A stretch of DNA of 16,484 bases from positions 1 to 16,484 of the forward strand of contig CALXDE010000156.1 of NCBI GenBank assembly GCA_944386965.1, in the 5' to 3' direction. The notes under the pieces were generated by a model. It was not told the DNA's origin. It worked only from the letters and a program-made list of their open reading frames with translations, and searched no databases. Each line of letters opens with the position of its first letter. Within the stretch, counting starts at the first letter, position 1. Position numbers and translations under genes: made by a program. Positions 1-6,107 of this stretch are shown here, one piece after another. The DNA comes from an uncultured Oscillospiraceae bacterium. Its GTDB lineage: Bacteria > Bacillota_A > Clostridia > Oscillospirales > Oscillospiraceae.

Positions 1-2
1 CC

Positions 3-170
3 TTAGGAATAGGAGTTTCAATAGCGGGACACATTGAAAAACAAAGGAAATCAAAAGGAGGAAGATCACGCATGGTAGACATGGCGGTAGACAAAGGCGG
101 GAAAACCGGGCGGAAGAAAAGCCGGAATCCCTTGCACCGCAAGGGATTCCGGCGGGTAGACATTGGGTAG
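3..170 (+). other. Open frame entering from the left edge, unrecognised
   Basis: A frame is open from the first bases of the window to a TAG at 168-170 (about 55 codons, rich in Lys, Arg and Gly). It runs straight through the GGTAGACA repeats and the hairpin, which argues that its last part is not conserved coding sequence. I do not recognise the product. It could be the tail of a gene lying to the left, possibly of an insertion sequence, or chance. The other two forward frames hit stops within the first 40 bases. Confidence 0.12.
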
Positions 171-174
171 ACAT
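74..174. repeat. Four GGTAGACA repeats around a hairpin; possible IS end
   Basis: GGTAGACA occurs at 74-81, 86-93, 155-162 and 166-173, two copies on each side of the hairpin at 121-153. Three of the four are followed by T. On the minus strand these read TGTCTACC. Multiple short repeats near a TG...CA terminus are known for IS21-family ends, and degraded IS21 genes occur at 13158-14343, so this may be the right end of an IS21-like element lying mostly outside the window, with its boundary near 173. The link to IS21 is inference; no target duplication can be seen because only one end is here. Confidence 0.4.
114..153 (-). terminator. Leftward intrinsic terminator (15-bp perfect stem)
   Basis: Bases 121-135 and 139-153 are perfectly complementary (15 bp) with a 3-base loop ACC. 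On the minus strand the stem is followed by TTTTCTT (120 down to 114), the usual intrinsic terminator layout. No T-run follows on the plus strand. It would stop transcripts coming from the right, including read-through from the regulator gene that ends at 457. It sits inside the GGTAGACA repeat cluster, so it may belong to a mobile element. Confidence 0.6.
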
Positions 175-456
175 GGGAGCGGAGTTGGTTTTTCACCGGG
201 TGCTGACGCCCGGGCCGGGTATTTCAAATCTTCCCGAAATCACGGTACCCCTCCTGCGCCCCCAGGGAAATTGTCCGATCCCCCCAAAAAAAGGGGCGGC
301 AGAGCGATCTCTGGTTTTCCTTAGAAAGATGGGGCGAAGCTCTCTTTTCAAGGAAGGCAGCAATTGCAAGAAAATTGAAAATTTCTGTCCGTTCGATGGG
401 AAGTTTATGGGGTATCCAACGGCGTCAGAGTTATCCTTCCGCGTCCGCTATTGGGA
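175..456. other. Gene-free stretch
   Basis: No recognisable gene, RNA or clear regulatory site is seen here. Short open frames lack ribosome binding sites and recognisable motifs. Two homopolymer-like tracts (a run of C then A near 280-292, and AT-rich sequence near 365-390) stand out only by composition. It is the 3' flank of the minus-strand regulator gene. Confidence 0.5.
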
Positions 457-1248
457 TTAGCTGAAACTTGCGGGCATACTTGCTCGAATCGCCAAAATGA
501 TTGCGAGTACGCCCACAACAAAAATCGCAAACCAAATCCGCGCCTTTTGAGATCTGAGATCTATTTTCTCCCTCACGATCTTTTCCAGTATCACCCCCAT
601 AACCCCGGAGAATGCAAAGACGCAGCCCCCAATGGCCCAACCAACGTGGCCGTGTCCGTATGCGGTTCCCGCCGGATCATGTCCCCACAGAGTCCCGAGC
701 AGCAGGGCAATCGCAAAGCCGGACAGTGCAGTAAAGGAAAAACACTTCTTTCCGAATAAGGCGGGGATCGCGGATATGGCCATAGCGACCCAGAAAATAT
801 GTTGGTGCAGCAGCCAGCCATATAAATAACTCAACTGCTCCGGGTCATTTCCCAATAGCCATCCCATTACGCTTGTCTGTGTTCCGGTTGTTCCGAAAAT
901 GCGTCCGGCAAGATAGATCATGAGGTACCCGCCAACAACAGCCAAAGCAACGAGCGAGTTCTTTTTCATCCGGCTTCGGCGATCTTCCGCTCTCTTTTCT
1001 TCCTCCATTTTGTAGAGATAATAAATCTGTTCTGCCGGGGATGTTCCGGTTTCCCGGGAGGCAAGCAGAAAGTCGACCGTTGTACCAAAGACCGCCGCCA
1101 GCTTGAACAGATTTTCTGTGCTCGGGGCAGACTGGTTTGCTTCCCATTTTGTAACAGCCTGGCGGCTTACACCCACCAATTCAGCTACTTTCTCCTGCGA
1201 CAGGCCGGCGTCCTGCCTGCAAGCCCTGATTTTTTCTCCCAGCGCCAT
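457..1248 (-). CDS. XRE-family HTH regulator with membrane domain
   Basis: This 263-residue protein has an N-terminal Cro/C1-type helix-turn-helix (about residues 5-59; the recognition region reads GLSQEKVAELVGVSRQAVTKWE). A charged linker (78-96) leads to about five hydrophobic membrane segments near 98-118, 151-167, 170-188, 202-223 and 238-255. It is therefore probably a membrane-tethered DNA-binding protein; the signal sensed cannot be told from sequence. The ATG at 1248 is chosen because AGGAGG lies 8 bases upstream. A GTG nine bases further up is in frame but overlaps that ribosome binding site. The gene stands alone, pointing left, with its own promoter (1273-1301) and an inverted repeat just beyond it (1308-1332) that may be its operator. 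XRE proteins with transmembrane tails are common in Firmicutes. The family call is firm; the role is unknown. Confidence 0.85.
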   Translation of the reverse strand: MALGEKIRACRQDAGLSQEKVAELVGVSRQAVTKWEANQSAPSTENLFKLAAVFGTTVDFLLASRETGTSPAEQIYYLYKMEEEKRAEDRRSRMKKNSLVALAVVGGYLMIYLAGRIFGTTGTQTSVMGWLLGNDPEQLSYLYGWLLHQHIFWVAMAISAIPALFGKKCFSFTALSGFAIALLLGTLWGHDPAGTAYGHGHVGWAIGGCVFAFSGVMGVILEKIVREKIDLRSQKARIWFAIFVVGVLAIILAIRASMPASFS

Positions 1249-1272
1249 ACTCCGCACCTCCTTTTCACGGTA

Positions 1273-1301
1273 ATCATACCGGAAATTTTCTCATTTGACC
1301 A
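1273..1301 (-). promoter_or_regulatory. Promoter of the XRE regulator gene
   Basis: On the minus strand TGGTCA (1301-1296) and TATGAT (1278-1273) are separated by 17 bases, 25 bases upstream of the ATG. The -10 is a five-of-six match and the -35 is weak (four of six). The predicted transcription start is near 1266. Confidence 0.5.
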
Positions 1302-1307
1302 CCAACT

Positions 1308-1332
1308 GTATGGCAACTATCCGTTGCCATAC
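1308..1332. promoter_or_regulatory. 10-bp perfect inverted repeat, candidate operator
   Basis: GTATGGCAAC (1308-1317) and GTTGCCATAC (1323-1332) form a perfect inverted repeat with a 5-base spacer TATCC. It ends 6 bp upstream of the -35 of the leftward XRE gene, centred near -54. There is no T-run on the proper side for a terminator in either direction. A dyad of this size beside an XRE gene suggests an autoregulatory site; this is inference. Confidence 0.5.
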
Positions 1333-1487
1333 AAAAAATTGTGCCAATTCCTTACCGCCGCTGTACGCGCTCCAATGGCCGCGCTTCCACTCGGCGGTCA
1401 TTTCGGGGCAGGGACCGCTGTTGGACGAAACCGACGGATTTTCAGCCGCCGCGGTTTGTCTTGAGAAGGGACGAGCGAAGGACTGCC

Positions 1488-1516
1488 TTGCCAGGGGAGA
1501 AAAAGTATTGTAAAAT
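1488..1516 (+). promoter_or_regulatory. Promoter reading into the SDR remnant and isomerase gene
   Basis: TTGCCA (1488-1493) and TAAAAT (1511-1516) are separated by exactly 17 bases, a good sigma-A type match. It would transcribe the broken dehydrogenase (to 1719) and the isomerase gene at 1732. The rest of 1333-1584 shows no gene I recognise. Confidence 0.55.
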
Positions 1517-1584
1517 GTACCCAGAGCGGACGCGAGAGGCGCTGATCTGAGAAAGTGTGGCAGCCGAACCAATTTGCCGGGCTG

Positions 1585-1719
1585 TCCGAACCGGCCCCTC
1601 TGGGGCGATTGGGACGGCCGGAGGATATGGCTGGGGCTGTGGCGTTTCTGGCCAGTGAAGACGCGGCATTTATCACCGGCCTGCTGATGGACGTCAACGG
1701 CGGTATGTACATGGGATAG
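1585..1719 (+). pseudogene. 3' remnant of a short-chain dehydrogenase/reductase gene
   Basis: The frame ending at TAG 1717-1719 encodes the typical C-terminus of a FabG-type short-chain dehydrogenase: [20 protein letters not shown], then [11 protein letters not shown] and a short tail. This is the 'GRxGxPEDvA..v.FLaSd.a..itG..l.vdGG' block that follows the active site in this family. The match starts near codon 1591, and an in-frame TGA at 1543-1545 closes the frame upstream. The Rossmann GxxxGxG motif, the catalytic Ser-Tyr-Lys and roughly 200 residues are absent, so the gene is 5'-truncated and non-functional. Its stop is 12 bases before the next ATG, so it was probably the first gene of an operon with the isomerase. 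Substrate unknown; such enzymes often accompany sugar-acid genes. Confidence 0.8.
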
Positions 1720-1731
1720 AGGAGGACGCAT

Positions 1732-2598
1732 ATGTCTTACGCATTTCGTTATGGAGTTTCCTGCGCGCTGGAGCCGCAGCCTGAGCGCCAGCCGGTGGTC
1801 ATCCGGGGGGACATCGAAGCTGTGGCTGCTGGCGCGGCCAAAGCCGGATATGACGCCATAGAGCTCTTCATCCGCGAGCCCCGGCAGTATGACCCCAAGC
1901 GCCTGCGGACTGCGGCGGCGGATCAGGGCCTTGCTTTCTGCGCCATTTCCACCGGCATGGAGTACAACCTCAACCATCTCTGCCTCATTGACGAGGACGC
2001 CGCTGTCCGCATCGCGGCAGTGGACCGGCTCAAAGCCCATCTGGATCTGGGGGCGGCCATCGGCTGTCCGGTGGTGGTGGGCATCATGCGCGGCAATATT
2101 CCCGACTTCTCCCGCTATCAGGAATACGAGGATCGCTTTGCCGCCGCTCTGACCGAGCTCAGCGGCTATGCGGTTTCCGCCGGGGCGGAGATTGTGGTGG
2201 AATCCATTACGCGCTATATCAACAACTACCTCAATTCCGCGCCGGAAACCGCGGATTTTCTGCGCCGGCTGGCGCTGCCCAGGGTGGGGCTGCACATCGA
2301 CACCCACTCCATGGCTGTTGAGGACCAGGATTTGGCCCAAAGCGTCCGGGAGACTGCCGATCTGATCCGCTATGTCCACTTTTCCGACTCCAATCGCCGC
2401 TACCCCGGCGCGGGGAACATCGACTTCAAGTCCGTGCTGGCGGCTCTGATGGATGTGGGCTACCAGGGCTATATCAGCGTGGAGAGTCCTCCCTGGCCCA
2501 CCCAGGCGCTCTGCGCCCGGCGGGGCCTGGACTATATCCGCCACCTGCTGGCCCTGCTGGAAATCGAGCGGGCGTCGGACGAAGATGGGAGTTGCTGA
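1732..2598 (+). CDS. Sugar phosphate isomerase/epimerase-like TIM-barrel protein
   Basis: The 288-residue protein belongs to the xylose-isomerase-like TIM-barrel family (AP endonuclease 2 / tagatose 3-epimerase superfamily). The metal-binding set is visible: Glu157 in IVVES, Asp190 and His192 in GLHIDTH, His216 in RYVHFSDSNR, and Glu251 in YISVES. Length is normal (270-300). The ATG at 1732 is preceded by AGGAGG seven bases upstream. No signal peptide, so it is cytoplasmic. It probably isomerises or epimerises a keto-sugar or inositol-type compound with a divalent metal; the substrate cannot be read from sequence. It lies directly behind a broken dehydrogenase and within a few kilobases of sugar-acid enzymes, so a role in sugar or sugar-acid catabolism is likely (inference). 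Confidence 0.85.
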   Translation: MSYAFRYGVSCALEPQPERQPVVIRGDIEAVAAGAAKAGYDAIELFIREPRQYDPKRLRTAAADQGLAFCAISTGMEYNLNHLCLIDEDAAVRIAAVDRLKAHLDLGAAIGCPVVVGIMRGNIPDFSRYQEYEDRFAAALTELSGYAVSAGAEIVVESITRYINNYLNSAPETADFLRRLALPRVGLHIDTHSMAVEDQDLAQSVRETADLIRYVHFSDSNRRYPGAGNIDFKSVLAALMDVGYQGYISVESPPWPTQALCARRGLDYIRHLLALLEIERASDEDGSC

Positions 2599-3038
2599 TC
2601 ATGCGCGGGAGGCTTCCTTTCCCTGGGCGGCCGTCCGCGGCGATCGGACCGCCGGCGGGAAGACCTGCGGCGCGCCGCTTTGCGGACCGGGCGGCTCTCT
2701 CCGCGTTGGCTGTTGAACGAAATATCGGGATACCGGGAGGTGGGCGCTCTGCGTCCACCTCCCGGCCGTTTCCGTCCCATGGGCCAGGGGGGTGTTTGCC
2801 CCGCCTTGCGGGGGCCTCGTCCCGGAGGCGGCGGGGCGCTGTCTGTTCCAATCCGCGTCCTCGGCGTCGGGCGGGACCTGCCCCTCTTCCGCAGGCGGGC
2901 GCGGGGCTCCCGGACCGCCTCTAAAATTTTCCTCAAATTTTTCCCGATTGATAAAACCGGCGCGGCTCCTCCTGTGTCTCATCCATTGAAAGGGCCCGAT
3001 GGCCTCAAAACCGCGGAGAGCGGAAGGAGGAAATTGCC
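2599..3038. other. Gene-poor GC-rich stretch with one hairpin and an AT-rich island
   Basis: No gene with a recognisable product is seen. Open frames on both strands here are arginine-rich, proline-rich products of GC-rich sequence and lack motifs. Two things stand out: the hairpin at 2733-2765 and an AT-rich island near 2925-2965 that could hold a promoter for the genes at 3039/3315, though no clean -35/-10 pair with good spacing is found. Confidence 0.5.
2733..2765 (+). terminator. Terminator-like hairpin after the isomerase gene
   Basis: CCGGGAGGTGG (2733-2743) and CCACCTCCCGG (2755-2765) form an 11-bp perfect stem around an 11-base loop. The sequence that follows (CCGTTTCC) has only a short T-run, so it is a weak intrinsic terminator candidate about 135 bases past the stop codon. 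Confidence 0.4.
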
Positions 3039-3314
3039 ATGAAACGCTATGATCACGAGGACCGGGAAGCCGTCGCCGCCTGTCGGCGCCGCGGGAGAGC
3101 CCTGTGCGGGGCCTGCGCCAGCGGGGGCAGCCCCGGCCTGTGTGAGGAACGCGCCCGGCTCCTCCGGGCTTCAGGTTCAGACAGAGGCCGGCGACCGCCC
3201 TCAGACGCATCTGACCGGGCTGGGATGGCCCCGGCATGGCTTCGATATGCGGGGCGCCTCATCCGGGCGGCAATATCGGCCATTCCAACAGGAACACGAA
3301 TCAGGAGGATCTCT
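3039..3314 (+). other. Possible upstream ORF or N-terminal extension, unrecognised
   Basis: An ATG at 3039 has AGGAGG eight bases upstream, a good ribosome binding site, and opens a frame that continues without a stop into the RCC1 protein that starts at 3315. The 92 residues are Arg-, Ala- and Gly-rich and match nothing I recognise. The RCC1 protein has its own good site and a signal peptide at 3315, so this is not its natural N-terminus. A second ATG at 3049 opens another frame that stops just after 3315. This may be the residue of a decayed gene fused in frame by chance. Confidence 0.25.
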
Positions 3315-3917
3315 ATGAATCAGATACGGCACACGATACATGCATGCACCGCTTCTTTATGCGCGATAGCGCTGCGGCTCTCCCTGCTGCCGACAGCCCT
3401 GGCGGTCCAGTCCCCCGCCGCGCCGGCGGCAAAGCCCCAGCGGGCCCCCGGCAGGCTGGACACCTTTGACGTGGGGGGCAACCTGGGCGCGGTGATTGAC
3501 GCGGACGGGACCCTCTGGGTCTGGGGCGACGGCGGCGACGGGGTGCTGGGCCCGACGGTGGACGCCTCGGCATACGGCGTCCATACGGACACCCCCATCC
3601 CCGTGCTGGACAACGCGGCCGCTGTCACCTGTTCCGGCAGCACCCATATGATGGCCGTCAAGACGGATGGCAGCCTGTGGTCCTGGGGAGACAATACCCA
3701 GGGCGTGGTAGGCAACGGAGGGACCACCAACAGCGTCAGCGCGACAGGGGTATGCGTCCAGAATGCTCCTGTCCGGGTGCTCACAGACGTGGTGGACACC
3801 AATGTGAGCGGCACCAACGCCATGGCGGTCCGCAGGGACGGCTCTGTCTGGGTCTGGGGCCGCTCCACCCTCACCGGCGGCACGCGCGGGGACAGAACCG
3901 CGAACACCGCAGGGTAA
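3315..3917 (+). CDS. Truncated secreted RCC1-repeat protein
   Basis: The 200-residue product begins with a signal peptide (basic start, hydrophobic core to about residue 30, ending LLPTALA) and is presumably exported. After a short Ala/Pro-rich linker come RCC1-type repeats with the family signature 'a..dGslw.WG.n..G.lG': VIDADGTLWVWGDGGDGVLG, then AVKTDGSLWSWGDNTQGVVG, then AVRRDGSVWVWGRSTLTGG, where the frame stops. RCC1 propellers need about seven blades; only two and a fraction are present, so the protein is cut short and unlikely to fold into a closed propeller. The start at 3315 is favoured by AGGAGG six bases upstream. Sequence after 3890 no longer looks like an RCC1 repeat, which suggests a deletion or rearrangement. 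No neighbour suggests a partner. Confidence 0.7.
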   Translation: MNQIRHTIHACTASLCAIALRLSLLPTALAVQSPAAPAAKPQRAPGRLDTFDVGGNLGAVIDADGTLWVWGDGGDGVLGPTVDASAYGVHTDTPIPVLDNAAAVTCSGSTHMMAVKTDGSLWSWGDNTQGVVGNGGTTNSVSATGVCVQNAPVRVLTDVVDTNVSGTNAMAVRRDGSVWVWGRSTLTGGTRGDRTANTAG

Positions 3918-3934
3918 AACGGGGCGGGAGAATC

Positions 3935-3980
3935 CGGCAAATGGCACAACAAGGCGCCCGTGTTTTGGTGCCATTTGCCG
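3935..3980. repeat. 13-bp perfect inverted repeat after the RCC1 remnant
   Basis: CGGCAAATGGCAC (3935-3947) and GTGCCATTTGCCG (3968-3980) are perfectly complementary, with 20 bases between them. It lies 18 bases after the truncated RCC1 gene and just before the promoter candidate of the esterase gene. No T-run follows the stem on either strand, so it is a poor intrinsic terminator. It could be an operator for the esterase gene or the footprint of a small mobile element. Confidence 0.55.
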
Positions 3981-3981
3981 A

Positions 3982-4010
3982 TTGCTGCCAGCGGAACGGG
4001 CTGATAAGAT
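3982..4010 (+). promoter_or_regulatory. Candidate promoter of the esterase gene
   Basis: TTGCTG (3982-3987) and TAAGAT (4005-4010) are 17 bases apart. This is a moderate sigma-A match about 78 bases upstream of the ATG at 4088. The inverted repeat at 3935-3980 ends directly upstream of the -35. Confidence 0.35.
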
Positions 4011-4087
4011 AAAATGATCAAGGCGTCCCCGCCGCGGCAGAGCGCCGATTTCCTCCTGCCGCCGAAAACCGATGAAACGGAGATAAG

Positions 4088-5869
4088 ATGATGCGCAGAC
4101 TGATTGCCCAGGCCCTGCCTGACGCGGCCGAACTGACAGTGGACCCCCGGCACTATTACCGCCAGGTGCTTCACGGCTATTACGATTTCCATTGCGTCGT
4201 CAGCGACGGCGTGATCCGCACCGCCAAATTCTATATCCCGGAGGGAAGCGTCTATAACCAGCCCACCATCTTCCTGGCTGTGCCGGCGGAGTATGAGAGC
4301 GATGTCTTCCTGCTGGAGAGCGGATGGAAGGATGTGGCCGACCAGACCGGCCTCTATCTCGTGCTGATGGAGGCGGAAAACGGCGCATGGGGCGACGAGG
4401 AGCGGGAGATCGCCTATATCACCGCCCTCAACGAGGATGTGAACTACCGCCCCTTCTTCTGTGCCTTCGCCTCCAAGTTCTATGTCTTCGCTTACGGCGA
4501 GACAGCCGATATCCTGGGCCGCCAGAGCCGGCTGTATCCCAAGTGCTGGGCCGGCGTGGCGCTGCTGGGCCAGACCGGCATGACCGCTGCAGAGGCGGAG
4601 GCGCTGGAGAACCGGGAGACGCGGGTGCCCGGCGTGAAATGCAGCCAGGTGCAGATGCCCGTCTGGCTGTCTGCCCCAGACCAGGACAGCAATTTCAGAC
4701 GCCTGGCGGACTACTACCGCGCCGCCGACCACAGCGCTGATACCGCCGAGGGCACCGGAGAGCGCACGCTCTGGCGTCCCCGGGCCGGCGGAACCATCGA
4801 TGAGCACTGGTGCGCCCCGGTGGTGACTGACACAGCGGATTGGCGGGCATGCCTGTCCGCGGCCTACTCCCGGATGGTGTATGAGACGGCCTTCCGGGGC
4901 GTGGCCCGCTTCCCCGGAAACGCCAACGGCGCGCTGCGCCGCTATCCCTCCTTGGAGGAGCGGGGCTTTCAGAAGTTTACCGCGCCGGTGGCCGGGGGCT
5001 ATTATGACGATGGGCGGGATCTCTACCAGCGGGAGTGGTGGGTCTATCGGCCGGATACCATCGACGCAGGAACCCCCGTCCCCCTGGTCTTTGTGCTCCA
5101 CGGCGCCGGCGGCAGCGGCGATGAGATCGCCGACCGCACCGGCTGGGGTGAGCTGGCTGAGAAGTACGGCTTTATGATCGTCTGCCCCACGGCGTCCGTG
5201 CCGAACCGGGTGCGCAATATCAGCAGCATGACCACCAACGAGATGTTCCGGGCCATGTGGAATACCGGCGCGGCCCAGCCCGACCGCCCCGCGGACCTGG
5301 TGTTCATCGACTACCTGTACCGCTGGATGATGGACAGCTACAGCATCGATCGGAGCCGGGTCTATGTCAGCGGCCAGTCCTCCGGCGGCATGATGACCTG
5401 GGCCTGTGCCTGCTACCGGCCCGATCTGTTTGCCGCCGCCGCACCCATCTCGGCCAAGACCCCCAATATCGAGACAGCGCCCCTGCCCTTTGTGGACAGC
5501 TCCATCCTTCCGGTGATGGCAAACTTGGGGCTGATGGACGGCATGTTCAAGGGCGGCTTCGGCACGCCGGACGCCCGCATGCTGATCGAGCGCTGGCACG
5601 ACGCGTTCCATCTGCGGGAGAACTGGGACAGCTACACCTACAACGACGGCGGACAGAACTGCAGCAGCCGGGAGGGACTTTTCACCCACTATCTCTACCG
5701 CAATCACCAGGGCATTCCCGTCCTGCGCTGTGTGGAAGCCGCCACCAAAACCCACGCCGTCTGGCCAAGCGAGTGCGAGATGGCCTGGACCTCCTTCCTG
5801 CGGGACTTCACCAAGGACCCGGAAACCAGGGAGCTGTTCTACCGGGGCGAAAAGGTCACCCGGGACTGA
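4088..5869 (+). CDS. Two-module alpha/beta-hydrolase, PHB-depolymerase-like esterase
   Basis: The C-terminal half of this 593-residue protein is an esterase of the polyhydroxybutyrate-depolymerase/feruloyl-esterase type. The oxyanion motif is VLHGAGGSG (His338-Gly339), the nucleophile elbow is GQSSGG (Ser431), the likely acid is Asp484 in LGLMDGM, and the base is His556 in KTHAVWPS. The N-terminal half (about 30-225) repeats the same fold order: GWKDVADQTGLYLVLMEA parallels GWGELAEKYGFMIVCPTA, and FYVFAYGETADI parallels VYVSGQSSGGMM. Its elbow reads GETAD at 137-141, with no serine, so it appears to be a dead copy. There is no signal peptide, which points to a cytoplasmic enzyme acting on an imported ester. 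GGAG lies six bases before the start; ATG codons at 4088 and 4091 are both possible. Two strong hairpins follow. The substrate is unknown; a sugar-acid ester would suit the neighbours (inference). Confidence 0.8.
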   Translation: MMRRLIAQALPDAAELTVDPRHYYRQVLHGYYDFHCVVSDGVIRTAKFYIPEGSVYNQPTIFLAVPAEYESDVFLLESGWKDVADQTGLYLVLMEAENGAWGDEEREIAYITALNEDVNYRPFFCAFASKFYVFAYGETADILGRQSRLYPKCWAGVALLGQTGMTAAEAEALENRETRVPGVKCSQVQMPVWLSAPDQDSNFRRLADYYRAADHSADTAEGTGERTLWRPRAGGTIDEHWCAPVVTDTADWRACLSAAYSRMVYETAFRGVARFPGNANGALRRYPSLEERGFQKFTAPVAGGYYDDGRDLYQREWWVYRPDTIDAGTPVPLVFVLHGAGGSGDEIADRTGWGELAEKYGFMIVCPTASVPNRVRNISSMTTNEMFRAMWNTGAAQPDRPADLVFIDYLYRWMMDSYSIDRSRVYVSGQSSGGMMTWACACYRPDLFAAAAPISAKTPNIETAPLPFVDSSILPVMANLGLMDGMFKGGFGTPDARMLIERWHDAFHLRENWDSYTYNDGGQNCSSREGLFTHYLYRNHQGIPVLRCVEAATKTHAVWPSECEMAWTSFLRDFTKDPETRELFYRGEKVTRD

Positions 5870-5949
5870 CCCGCCTCTCCCGCGCCCGGCGCGCCGTCTC
5901 CGCCGGGAGGCGTTCTGGCGGTAAGCCTCGCCTCCCCCGGAACAAGCGG

Positions 5950-5991
5950 GCAAGGTCCCTGCCGCCTCAACAGCGGCAGGGACCTTGCTTT
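5950..5991 (+). terminator. Terminator hairpin after the esterase gene
   Basis: Bases 5950-5965 and 5973-5988 form a 16-bp perfect stem (GCAAGGTCCCTGCCGC and its complement) with a 7-base loop, followed by TTTCC. The stem is very strong and the T-run short. It lies 80 bases past the stop codon. Confidence 0.65.
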
Positions 5992-6007
5992 CCGGCTGCC
6001 ATGGGCC

Positions 6008-6042
6008 GGGTCCGCGGGGCAAGCCGCCCCGCGGACCCATTT
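6008..6042 (+). terminator. Second tandem hairpin before the regulator gene
   Basis: GGGTCCGCGGGGC (6008-6020) and GCCCCGCGGACCC (6026-6038) form a 13-bp perfect stem with loop AAGCC, followed by ATTTCG. Together with the hairpin at 5950-5988 it gives a double insulation between the esterase gene and the next promoter, which starts 5 bases further on. Confidence 0.5.
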
Positions 6043-6047
6043 CGCTC

Positions 6048-6076
6048 TTGCGCCCAGGCGCCAAAGCCGGTAAAAT
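6048..6076 (+). promoter_or_regulatory. Promoter of the PrpR-type regulator gene
   Basis: TTGCGC (6048-6053) and TAAAAT (6071-6076) are separated by 17 bases, 31 bases before the ATG at 6108. This is a good sigma-A type match right after the tandem hairpins, so the regulator is expected to have its own transcript. Confidence 0.55.
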
Positions 6077-6107
6077 GGTAATAAAACATCCAAAAGGGGA
6101 AGTCGGC

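Noticed and set aside
16..39. TTTCAAT...ATTGAAA inverted repeat resembling the 10245/10385 palindromes
   Set aside because: The spacer is 10 bases instead of the 3-base layout, it is not next to a visible promoter, and TTGAAA-like words are frequent in the AT-richer parts of the window.
1249..1257. GTG at 1257 as start of the XRE gene
   Set aside because: It overlaps the AGGAGG site, which is correctly placed for the ATG at 1248.
1291..2544. A 417-codon open frame on the minus strand
   Set aside because: Antisense to the isomerase gene and its promoter region; His- and Gly-rich shadow without motifs.
3942..3960. TGGCAC within the inverted repeat as a sigma-54 -24 box
   Set aside because: No GC at the required distance on either strand.
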